A stretch of DNA of 61,973 bases from an uncultured bacterium (lineage in GTDB: Bacteria > Cyanobacteriota > Vampirovibrionia > Gastranaerophilales > Gastranaerophilaceae), in contig USFB01000009.1 of assembly GCA_900553895.1 (NCBI GenBank), positions 1-61,973 of the forward strand, in the 5' to 3' direction. The notes beneath the pieces are model-generated. The model searched no databases. It worked only from the letters and a program-made list of their open reading frames with translations, and had not been told where the DNA came from. The position numbers and the translations under genes are program-made. Of this stretch, positions 15,320-23,172 are shown in pieces. The stretch's first letter is position 1. Each line of letters starts with the position of its first letter.

Positions 15320-17992
15320 ATGACAGAGACAAAAATAAAAGTAGAAGATTTACCTACTGTTTATGATGCAAAATCGACAGAAGAAAAAATGTATAAATTT
15401 TGGGAAGACGGTGAGTATTTTAAAGCAGACGCTCACTCTAAGAAACCGCCATTCACAATCGTTATTCCACCACCAAACGTAACCGGTGTTTTACACATGG
15501 GACACGCGCTTGACGGAACTTTACAAGATATTTTAACTCGTTACCACAGAATGAGCGGTTACGAAGCTCTTTGGGTTCCCGGTACTGATCACGCAGGTAT
15601 TGCAACTCAAGCGGTTGTTGAAAAACAATTAAGAAAAGAAGGTTTGACTCGTCATGATTTGGGACGTGAAGAATTCTTAAAAAGAACTTGGGCTTGGGCT
15701 AATGAACACAAATCTGCGATTTTGAACCAATTCAAACGTTTAGGTGCGTCTTTTGACCGTTCAAGAGAAAGATTTACATTTGATGAAGGTTGTTCAGAAG
15801 CAGTTAAAGAAGTTTTCGTAACACTTTATAACAAAGGTTTGATTTACAAAGGCGCATACATTGTAAACTGGTGTCCTCGCTGTCAATCAGCTATTTCTGA
15901 TATTGAAACAGAATACGAAACAGAACAAGGACATTTATGGGAAATTTCTTATCCGCTTGTAGGTGAATCAGGCGCAATCATAGTTGCAACAACTCGTCCT
16001 GAAACAATGTTCGGTGACGTTGCAATTGCTGTAAATCCTTCTGATAAAAAATACTCTGAATTAATCGGCAAAACTGTTATGATACCGCTTTCAGGTCGTC
16101 AAATTCCTATTATTGCAGATGAATATGTTGATAAATCATTTGGTACAGGTGCTGTTAAAATTACTCCTGCACACGACCCTAACGATTATGAAGTAGGCAA
16201 ACGTCACAACTTCAAACCAATTTGGGTAATTGATGAAGAAGGTAAGATGAAATCTTGCGCAGAAGTTCCTCTTGATTACCAAGGTTTAGACAGATACGAA
16301 GCTCGTAAGAAAGTTGTTGACATGCTAAGTTACAACAATTTCTTATTGAGAGTAAAAGATCACGAACACAACGTTGGTAAATGTCAAAGATGTAATACAA
16401 CCATTGAACCGCTTCTTTCAGAACAATGGTTTGTAAAAATGGGACCTTTGGCAAAAGAAGCTATCGCTGCAGTTAAAGACGGCAGAATAGAATTTATTCC
16501 TGAACGTTGGGAAAAGAACTACTTAGGCTGGATGGAAAATATTCGCGATTGGTGTATTTCTCGTCAATTATGGTGGGGACACCAAATTCCTGCTTATTAC
16601 CATAAACAAACAGGCGAAATGGTTGTAGCTAAGGAAAATCCTGATCCTGAAAATTACGTACAAGATACTGATTGTCTTGATACTTGGTTCTCATCAGGTT
16701 TGTGGCCATTCTCAACAATGGGCTTCCCAAATGCTGAAACGGATGACTATAAGAAATTCTATCCAACATCAGTTCTTGTAACAGGTTTTGATATTATTTT
16801 CTTCTGGGTTGCAAGAATGATTACAATGGGCTTAGAATTCACTGGAAAAGCTCCGTTCTCTAAAGTTTATATTCACGGACTTATAAGAGATGAAAAAGGT
16901 CAAAAGATGTCAAAATCTAAAGGCAACACTATCGATCCTGTTCAAATTATCGACAAATACGGTTGTGATGCTTTAAGATTTACAATGACTTCACTTTGTA
17001 CTTATGGCGGACAAGATATCAAGGTTTCTGATGAAAGATTTGAATACGGTAGAAATTTTGCAAACAAAATTTGGAACGCATCAAGATTTGTTATGATGAA
17101 CCTTGAAGGTGTTGATAATAAATCAATTGATAAATCTAAATTGACTCTTGTAGACAAATGGATTTTGAACCAATTGAACGAAACTGCTAAAATTGTAAAC
17201 GAAAATATGAAGGAATACAGAATTGGTGAAATTGCTCACACATTATATGATTTCTTCCGCAGTGAATATTGCGATTGGTACGTTGAAATTGCTAAAATTC
17301 AACTTCAAGACCCTGAATTAAAAGCTAACACTCAAAGAGTTTTGAGATACGTTCTTGATATGTCATTAAGAATGCTTCATCCGATTATGCCACATATTAC
17401 AGAAGAAATTTGGCAAGATATTAAGGCAATCAGTGGATTTGGTGCTGATGAAGATGTTCCAAGCGCATTAATTATTGCTAACTTCCCTAAATATGATGAA
17501 GAATGGGCATTCCCTAAGGAAGCCGAAGAAATGAATTTGGTATTTGAAACAATTAAGTCTTTGAGAAACGTAAGACAAAGTTTCAACATTCCAACTTCAG
17601 CAACTGTTGATGTAGAAATTAGAGCTGAAGGCAAAGAAAAAGAAATATTTGGAGAAATAGAAGCTTATATTCACAGACTTGCAAAAGTTAATAATATTAC
17701 TTATGCAGCTATTGATGCGCCGGTTCCGCCAAAATCAGCAACAGCAGTTGTTTCAACTTCTAAATTAATCGTTCCTCTTGCAGATTTGATTGATTTAGAA
17801 GCGGAAGTAAAACGTCAAGAAAAGAAGTTGGAAAAATTGACAAACGAAAAGAATTCTTTGATGGGCAGAATGAAAAACGAAAAATTCGTTGCAAATGCAC
17901 CAAAAGAACTTGTTGAACAAACAAATGCGAGAATTGAAGAAATTACTGCTCAAGAAGGCGTTATTAAAGATTTAATAGAATCTTTGAAATAA
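15320..17992 (+). CDS. valS: Valyl-tRNA synthetase
   Basis: A class I synthetase that charges tRNA-Val in the cytoplasm. The HIGH motif is HMGH near residues 58-61 in PPPNVTGVLHMGHAL, and KMSKS lies at 529-533. The CP1 editing domain and a Cys-pair zinc-like knuckle (WCPRC, CQRC) are visible. The C-terminal 70 residues form the Lys/Glu coiled coil typical of bacterial ValRS. The start is 15320 because GAGGA lies eight bases upstream; an in-frame ATG at 15278 would add 14 unrelated residues. The length of 890 is normal. Confidence 0.96.
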   Translation: MTETKIKVEDLPTVYDAKSTEEKMYKFWEDGEYFKADAHSKKPPFTIVIPPPNVTGVLHMGHALDGTLQDILTRYHRMSGYEALWVPGTDHAGIATQAVVEKQLRKEGLTRHDLGREEFLKRTWAWANEHKSAILNQFKRLGASFDRSRERFTFDEGCSEAVKEVFVTLYNKGLIYKGAYIVNWCPRCQSAISDIETEYETEQGHLWEISYPLVGESGAIIVATTRPETMFGDVAIAVNPSDKKYSELIGKTVMIPLSGRQIPIIADEYVDKSFGTGAVKITPAHDPNDYEVGKRHNFKPIWVIDEEGKMKSCAEVPLDYQGLDRYEARKKVVDMLSYNNFLLRVKDHEHNVGKCQRCNTTIEPLLSEQWFVKMGPLAKEAIAAVKDGRIEFIPERWEKNYLGWMENIRDWCISRQLWWGHQIPAYYHKQTGEMVVAKENPDPENYVQDTDCLDTWFSSGLWPFSTMGFPNAETDDYKKFYPTSVLVTGFDIIFFWVARMITMGLEFTGKAPFSKVYIHGLIRDEKGQKMSKSKGNTIDPVQIIDKYGCDALRFTMTSLCTYGGQDIKVSDERFEYGRNFANKIWNASRFVMMNLEGVDNKSIDKSKLTLVDKWILNQLNETAKIVNENMKEYRIGEIAHTLYDFFRSEYCDWYVEIAKIQLQDPELKANTQRVLRYVLDMSLRMLHPIMPHITEEIWQDIKAISGFGADEDVPSALIIANFPKYDEEWAFPKEAEEMNLVFETIKSLRNVRQSFNIPTSATVDVEIRAEGKEKEIFGEIEAYIHRLAKVNNITYAAIDAPVPPKSATAVVSTSKLIVPLADLIDLEAEVKRQEKKLEKLTNEKNSLMGRMKNEKFVANAPKELVEQTNARIEEITAQEGVIKDLIESLK

Positions 17993-17997
17993 TAATT

Positions 17998-18033
17998 AAC
18001 CAAAAGAGGATGAATTTTTCATCCTCTTTTGGT
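17998..18033 (+). terminator. valS terminator
   Basis: ACCAAAAGAGGATGAA pairs with TTCATCCTCTTTTGGT around a short T loop; the A and T tracts in the stem could serve either strand. Confidence 0.85.
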
Positions 18034-18044
18034 ATAAAATGACA

Positions 18045-18073
18045 ACGACACTTTTTTGATTATATTGTATAAT
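18045..18073 (+). promoter_or_regulatory. Promoter with -10 six bases before the ATG (leaderless)
   Basis: ACGACA (18045-18050), 17 bases, then TATAAT (18068-18073). The ATG at 18080 would be the transcription start, and no ribosome site is possible on such a message. Confidence 0.6.
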
Positions 18074-18079
18074 ATGGTT

Positions 18080-18340
18080 ATGAAAAAATATGCACTTTTA
18101 TTTTTAGTATTAGCATTAGCAAATGCGGTTTATGCAGCGTCTATAAATGCAGCGGCATACCGTACAATGCAAATGCAATCATATAGGAATAATTATAATA
18201 GACAAGTTAATAATCGTACAATGCCATATTGGCAAATGCAATCGAATTATGCAACAAGAAGCAGAGTTGATTATTCAACTTATCAAAATTATGTAAATCA
18301 ACATAATGACAATGTAAGAATACAAAGAAGCAGGTATTAA
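18080..18340 (+). CDS. Small secreted Gln/Asn/Tyr-rich protein
   Basis: A clear signal peptide (MKKYALLFLVLALANAVYA) precedes about 67 mature residues rich in Tyr, Asn, Gln, Met and Arg, with MQMQSYRNNYN and MQSNYATRS repeats. I recognise no family; the composition suggests an unstructured or surface-associated peptide. The start at 18080 fits both the signal peptide and the leaderless promoter; 18074 would only add Met-Val. The stop overlaps the next gene's start (TAATG), so rqcH is translationally coupled to it. Confidence 0.7.
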   Translation: MKKYALLFLVLALANAVYAASINAAAYRTMQMQSYRNNYNRQVNNRTMPYWQMQSNYATRSRVDYSTYQNYVNQHNDNVRIQRSRY

Positions 18341-19893
18341 TGATTAACATTGATTTCCTGACTCTTAAGGCATTTTTTCAAGAAAATATTGATTTCATAA
18401 TCGGCGCAAGACTGCAAAAAATTCAACAGCCTACAAGAAGAGATTTTGTCTTTTCTTTGAGAAATAATTCAGAAAGCAGAAAATTATACATAAATATTAA
18501 TCCGCAAATTTATCATATTTGTTTTATGTCTTCAGAAAACGAAGCTCGCAGAAATATCTTAATTCCTAAACAACCGCCAATGTTTTGTATGTTGCTTAGA
18601 AAATATTTGGAAGGTTGTAGAATTTCAGATGCTTTAGTAATAGAAAATGAGCGTATTATAGAATTTCATTTTGAAATTATGGACGAATTCTCTCAAAAAC
18701 GCTCGCTTTGTTTGTGTATGGAGTTAATGGGAAAACATTCTAACATAATTTTATATGATAGAGAAAATTATGTGATTATAGGCTGTGCTCATAATATTGG
18801 TGCAGAAAAAAGCCGATATAGAGAACTACAAGGAGGATTAAAATATATTTATCCTCCTAAAACATTAACTCCCTCTCCACGGGGGAGAGTGGGGGCTTAT
18901 CCCCTTTCAAACGAACTCAACAAGCAATTTGAAAATTTATCGCAAGAACAAATTAACAATTACTTAAATTCAGAAGAATTTACACCTGCTATATTGGACA
19001 ATCGATACACATTGTTTCAAGAGCTTTTGCCAAATTCTGTTGCTCAAGCTTCTGTAAATTCAATGCTTGATAACTATTATTCAAAATATCAGGAAGAAAT
19101 GAATGTGAATAGTGAAAAAGCACGGCTTACAGCAATTGTTAATCCAAAATTAAAAAAAGTTATAAATTCAATTAATAAAATTTCTGCACTTCTTAAAAAG
19201 CGCGATAATACAGAAAAATATAAATTATACGGTGAACTTTTAACCGCAAATTTATATCTTAAATGTGATTATTTAAAGCAAATTGAACTTTTTGATTACG
19301 TGAATAACCAAAATATAACAATAGATTTAGACGAAACAAAAAACTTGAAAGAGAATGCTCAACGTTATTTTAAGCTTTACGTAAAAGCTAAAACAACTAA
19401 GGAAAAATCAACAGAAATGTTAGATGGTTTGAATATTGAAAAAGAATATTTGGAAAATCTGATTTACAGCATCAATTCTGCGAAAGTGATTAAGGATTTT
19501 GATGAAATTAAGTCAGAATTAAAATTGGACGACGTTAAACCTAAAAAACAAGAAAAATCAGAAATTTTGCATTTGAAAATGAACGGATTTGATATTTTTG
19601 TAGGAAAAAATAACCGTCAAAATGATTATATTGTTTCAAAATTAGCAAAAGATGAAGATTATTGGTTTCATACAAGACTTTGTGCGGGTTCTCATGTGCT
19701 TTTAAAAGTAAAAGACAAAGAACCAGATGAAACAGTTTTGTTTGAATGTTGCAAACTTGCAAGAGAGAACTCTTCTGCATCTCAACCTTCAAAAGTAGGT
19801 GTTATTTATACTAAAGCAAAAAATTTAAGAAAACCTCCTGCATCACCACTAGGATATGTAACTTATAAAAATGAAAAAGAAGTTTTAGTTTAA
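18340..19893 (+). CDS. rqcH: NFACT-family ribosome quality-control protein (RqcH type)
   Basis: RqcH binds the 50S subunit carrying a stalled nascent chain and recruits tRNA-Ala to add C-terminal alanine tails for degradation. The NFACT-N domain shows MLLRKYLEGCRI and ERIIEFHFE; the family Asp-Arg pair reads Glu-Arg here. A coiled-coil middle (about 240-400) and the NFACT-R domain (DEDYWFHTRLCAGSHVLLK near 440, ARENSSASQPSKVGVIYT) follow. The 517 residues are slightly short. The stretch encoding TPSPRGRVGAYP (18868-18905) is GC-rich and palindromic, unlike the surrounding codons, and looks like a repeat inserted in frame. Confidence 0.88.
   Translation: MINIDFLTLKAFFQENIDFIIGARLQKIQQPTRRDFVFSLRNNSESRKLYININPQIYHICFMSSENEARRNILIPKQPPMFCMLLRKYLEGCRISDALVIENERIIEFHFEIMDEFSQKRSLCLCMELMGKHSNIILYDRENYVIIGCAHNIGAEKSRYRELQGGLKYIYPPKTLTPSPRGRVGAYPLSNELNKQFENLSQEQINNYLNSEEFTPAILDNRYTLFQELLPNSVAQASVNSMLDNYYSKYQEEMNVNSEKARLTAIVNPKLKKVINSINKISALLKKRDNTEKYKLYGELLTANLYLKCDYLKQIELFDYVNNQNITIDLDETKNLKENAQRYFKLYVKAKTTKEKSTEMLDGLNIEKEYLENLIYSINSAKVIKDFDEIKSELKLDDVKPKKQEKSEILHLKMNGFDIFVGKNNRQNDYIVSKLAKDEDYWFHTRLCAGSHVLLKVKDKEPDETVLFECCKLARENSSASQPSKVGVIYTKAKNLRKPPASPLGYVTYKNEKEVLV
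18868..18905. repeat. GC-rich palindrome inside rqcH
   Basis: CTCCCTCTCCACGGGGGAGA followed by GTGGGGGC forms an imperfect stem. It resembles the CCCTCTCCCG / CGGGAGAGAG arms of the intergenic element at 40494-40602. It keeps the reading frame open. Confidence 0.55.
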
Positions 19894-19975
19894 AAAGTTG
19901 AATTATACCCATTTGGCAAAATTTACAATTGTAATAAAACATGTTACAATGTCGATAAAAGAAGAGGGTAATATA

Positions 19976-20503
19976 ATGAAATATTTAAAATATATTAAAT
20001 CAATGATGCTTGTTGCTTTATCGGCAGGTATTTTAACTACAAGTGCTGTTTGCATAGAAAAAGTTTCTGCTCAACCGGCTACGCTTCCGGCGAAGAATTC
20101 GGCATCAGTAGAACAATCAGCAACGACTCAAGTTTTTCAAGTTGCACCGCTTACGGTAGTAAATCACCCGTCAAGTTACTTGAATAAAACAGTTTTAATG
20201 AAAGCTAAGTTTGATAAGTTTTCTACACTAGGCTTGGATTATAAACCGGCTTTTAAATCTTCTGATGATTATATTTCTTTCTTAATCAGAAGAGATGATT
20301 CTGCTCACGATATTCCGCTATCAGAAATGAAATTGTTCTTAAAACGTACGGAAGCGGAGAAATTTATTGATTTGAAAACTAATGACGAAGTAGAAATTAA
20401 GGGTGTTGTATTTTCTGATGCGTTAGGTGATGCTTGGGTTGATGTTAAGCAATTAACCGTTACTAAAAAGGCACCGGAAGATAAGAAAGACGGAGTTAAA
20501 TAA
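19976..20503 (+). CDS. Secreted protein of unknown function, possible OB fold
   Basis: The signal peptide MKYLKYIKSMMLVALSAGIL to KVSA is followed by a Pro/Ala/Ser-rich linker and a domain of about 110 residues. That domain alternates strands (SYLNKTVLMKAKFDKFS, FLIRRDD, KTNDEVEIKGVVFSD, GDAWVDVKQLTV), an arrangement like an OB fold of the tRNA_anti/BOF type. This is inference from the strand pattern. The start is 19976 because AGAGGG lies just upstream; an in-frame ATG at 19898 would bury the signal peptide. It is two bases upstream of the GH57 gene and surely co-transcribed with it. Confidence 0.65.
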   Translation: MKYLKYIKSMMLVALSAGILTTSAVCIEKVSAQPATLPAKNSASVEQSATTQVFQVAPLTVVNHPSSYLNKTVLMKAKFDKFSTLGLDYKPAFKSSDDYISFLIRRDDSAHDIPLSEMKLFLKRTEAEKFIDLKTNDEVEIKGVVFSDALGDAWVDVKQLTVTKKAPEDKKDGVK

Positions 20504-20505
20504 TT

Positions 20506-23040
20506 ATGCCACAAGTTGCAAGCAATGAAAAAGAAAAAAATAAAGATAAACAAACAAAAAAAGAAGTGTTTTTGACTGTTCACGGTCATTTTTACCAACC
20601 ACCGAGAGAAAATCCTTGGTTAGAGGCTATTGAACAACAAGATAGTGCTTTGCCGTTTCATGATTGGAATGAAAGAATCAATAACGAATGTTATAATCCA
20701 AACTCTGTTTCAAAAATTGTAAATTCAAAGAACCAGATTTTGAATGTTGTAAATAATTATGAATACATCAGTTATAACTTCGGTCCGACACTTTTATCTT
20801 GGATGGAAGAATTTGCGCCTTTAGCTTATGAACGTGTAATTAAAGCGGATATAAACTCTCGTCGTGCTCATAACGGGCATGGAAACGCGATTGCGCAAGT
20901 TTATAACCACATGATAATGCCGTTAGCAAACGAAAGAGATAAGCAAACCCAAGTAAAATGGGGTATTAAGGATTTTGAATACCGTTTCGGTAGAAAACCT
21001 GAAGGTATTTGGCTTGCTGAAACTGCTTGTGACGATGACACTTTAAGAGTTTTAGTGGAAAATGACATCAAGTTTACAATACTTTCACCATATCAAGCGC
21101 AAAAAATCAGAAAAGAAGGCGAAAAAAGTTGGCAGGATGTAAGTTGGGGAAATATAGACCCTGCACGTTCTTATAGATATTACATAAAATCTGCACCAGG
21201 TAAGTATATAGATTTATTCTTTTATGACGGTGCAATTTCTCGTTCAGTTGCGTTTGACGAACTCTTAACTGATGGTAACAAGTTTGTTAATAGGCTTAAA
21301 GACGGTATTTCTGATTTAAGAAATTATCCTCAACTTGTAAATATTGCAACTGATGGAGAAAGTTACGGTCACCATACAAAATTTGGCGATATGGCTTTAG
21401 CTTACGCGATGAAGTTGAGAGTGAAAGATGCAGGATTTATTGTAACTAATTACGCAGAATACTTAGAAAAATACAAAAGCGATTGGGAAGTAGAAATTAA
21501 ACCTGTTTCATCTTGGAGTTGTTCTCACGGAGTTGGCAGATGGTCAGATGATTGCGGTTGCTCAACAGGAGGGCATCCGGGGTGGAATCAAAAATGGAGA
21601 AAACCTTTAAGACAAGCGTTGGATTATTTGAGAGATGAAATGACTACTTTGTATCATAAACAAGGTAAAAAGTTCTTTAAAAATCCGCAAGAAACCCGCG
21701 ATAACTATATATCCGTGATTATGGATAGAAGCGATATCAGCGTTAAAAATTTTCAAGATGAATATTTCTTGGATGATTTAACTGACGAGCAAAAAGTTAA
21801 AGCTATGGAACTTTTAGAGATTCAAAGACAAGCAATGCTTATGTATACAAGCTGTGGTTGGTTTTTCTCTGAAATTTCAGGTATAGAAACTGTTCAAATT
21901 ATGAAATATGCGGCAAGAGTTATGCAACTTGCAAAATCTTTTATGAAGAAAGATTTAGAAACTCCTTTCTTGGAAATTTTAAATGAAGCAAAAAGTAATA
22001 TTCCTGAATTTGGTACAGGTAAAGATGTTTACGAAAAATTTGTAAAACCATCAATCGTAACTTCTAAACAAATTGTAAGCCTTTGGGCGATTTCATCTTT
22101 GTATACCGATATTGAGGATGAAGAAAATGTTTATTGCTATAAAATTAATAAACATTCTTACAAGAGCGTAACTAAAGGTAACTCAAAGCTTGTAATCGGA
22201 CATATTGAAGTAGAATCAAAAGTAACTTTGGAAAAATCAAATATGATTTTTGCACTTCTTCAATTCTCAGGCGGCGATTTTCATTGTGCAATAAAAGAAT
22301 ATTCTGATGATTTTGAAACAATTCAAAAAGAACTTGTTAGAACTTATCTTGTTTCACCGTTAACGGAAATTATTAGAACAATTGATAATTACTTTGGGAA
22401 AGAATACTTTACGTTAAAAGATATCTTTATAGAAGAAAGACGTAAAATATTGCAAACAATGCTTAAAGGCAAGTTGCAAATATTTGCTAATACTTATGAA
22501 TCAATGTATGACGAAGGTAAAGGTTCTATTTATCAAATGCAAACATTAGGTTTGGATATTCCTAAGGAGTTTAAAATTTCTGCTCAATATGTTTTGACAA
22601 AACAATTTAATGAATTGTTTATTGAATCTCGCGGTTTCTTGGATGCGGATATTATTCAACAAGCGTCTGATTTAAACTTTGAAGCTAAAAGAATTGGCAT
22701 TGAAATTGATAAAGCACCAACTTCAAAAATATTCAGCAAAAAAATTGCTCAAAACATAAACAGATTATCTTATGCGCTTGATTTACAACAAGTAGATGCA
22801 ACTCTTGATTTGTTGGATTGTATTGCAAAACTTGAAATCAAAGTTGATATTGCGGAAGCTCAAAGTTATTATTTCTCAAAAATTGTTGCAAATTTAGAAG
22901 AAATAATCCAAAAAATCAGTTGTCAAGCCGACAGAGATTTGATAGTAATGCTATTTGAAATTGGCGAGGATTTGAATATTAATATGGATTATTATAGGCA
23001 AATGTTCAACAGGGCTTTGGTTTCAAGTAAAGAAGATTAA
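20506..23040 (+). CDS. GH57 family glycoside hydrolase with DUF3536-type C-terminal region
   Basis: A predicted cytoplasmic alpha-glucan-acting enzyme. The N-terminus carries the GH57 signature VHGHFYQPPRENPW. IWLAETACDDDTLRVL holds the probable catalytic Glu172, and TDGESYGHHTKFGDMAL (near 282-298) the second conserved acidic region. The C-terminal 400 residues match in style the DUF3536 region that accompanies this GH57 subgroup. The 844 residues are typical. Glycogen or branched-glucan remodelling is plausible from the family, but the exact reaction is not determinable. It forms an operon with the secreted protein just upstream. Confidence 0.85.
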   Translation: MPQVASNEKEKNKDKQTKKEVFLTVHGHFYQPPRENPWLEAIEQQDSALPFHDWNERINNECYNPNSVSKIVNSKNQILNVVNNYEYISYNFGPTLLSWMEEFAPLAYERVIKADINSRRAHNGHGNAIAQVYNHMIMPLANERDKQTQVKWGIKDFEYRFGRKPEGIWLAETACDDDTLRVLVENDIKFTILSPYQAQKIRKEGEKSWQDVSWGNIDPARSYRYYIKSAPGKYIDLFFYDGAISRSVAFDELLTDGNKFVNRLKDGISDLRNYPQLVNIATDGESYGHHTKFGDMALAYAMKLRVKDAGFIVTNYAEYLEKYKSDWEVEIKPVSSWSCSHGVGRWSDDCGCSTGGHPGWNQKWRKPLRQALDYLRDEMTTLYHKQGKKFFKNPQETRDNYISVIMDRSDISVKNFQDEYFLDDLTDEQKVKAMELLEIQRQAMLMYTSCGWFFSEISGIETVQIMKYAARVMQLAKSFMKKDLETPFLEILNEAKSNIPEFGTGKDVYEKFVKPSIVTSKQIVSLWAISSLYTDIEDEENVYCYKINKHSYKSVTKGNSKLVIGHIEVESKVTLEKSNMIFALLQFSGGDFHCAIKEYSDDFETIQKELVRTYLVSPLTEIIRTIDNYFGKEYFTLKDIFIEERRKILQTMLKGKLQIFANTYESMYDEGKGSIYQMQTLGLDIPKEFKISAQYVLTKQFNELFIESRGFLDADIIQQASDLNFEAKRIGIEIDKAPTSKIFSKKIAQNINRLSYALDLQQVDATLDLLDCIAKLEIKVDIAEAQSYYFSKIVANLEEIIQKISCQADRDLIVMLFEIGEDLNINMDYYRQMFNRALVSSKED

Positions 23041-23042
23041 TC

Positions 23043-23081
23043 AGAAGCAGTGGTTGAGGTTTTACCTCAACCTGTTTCTTT
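23043..23081 (+). terminator. Terminator after the GH57 gene
   Basis: GGTTGAGGT / ACCTCAACC stem with a TTT loop, then GTTTCTTTT. Confidence 0.75.
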
Positions 23082-23172
23082 TATAAACAGATATTGCACT
23101 ACTTGAAATAATTGTAAATTTTTTGTAATATATACTTATATAAATATATTTATAAGAAGAGGAAAATATTAA

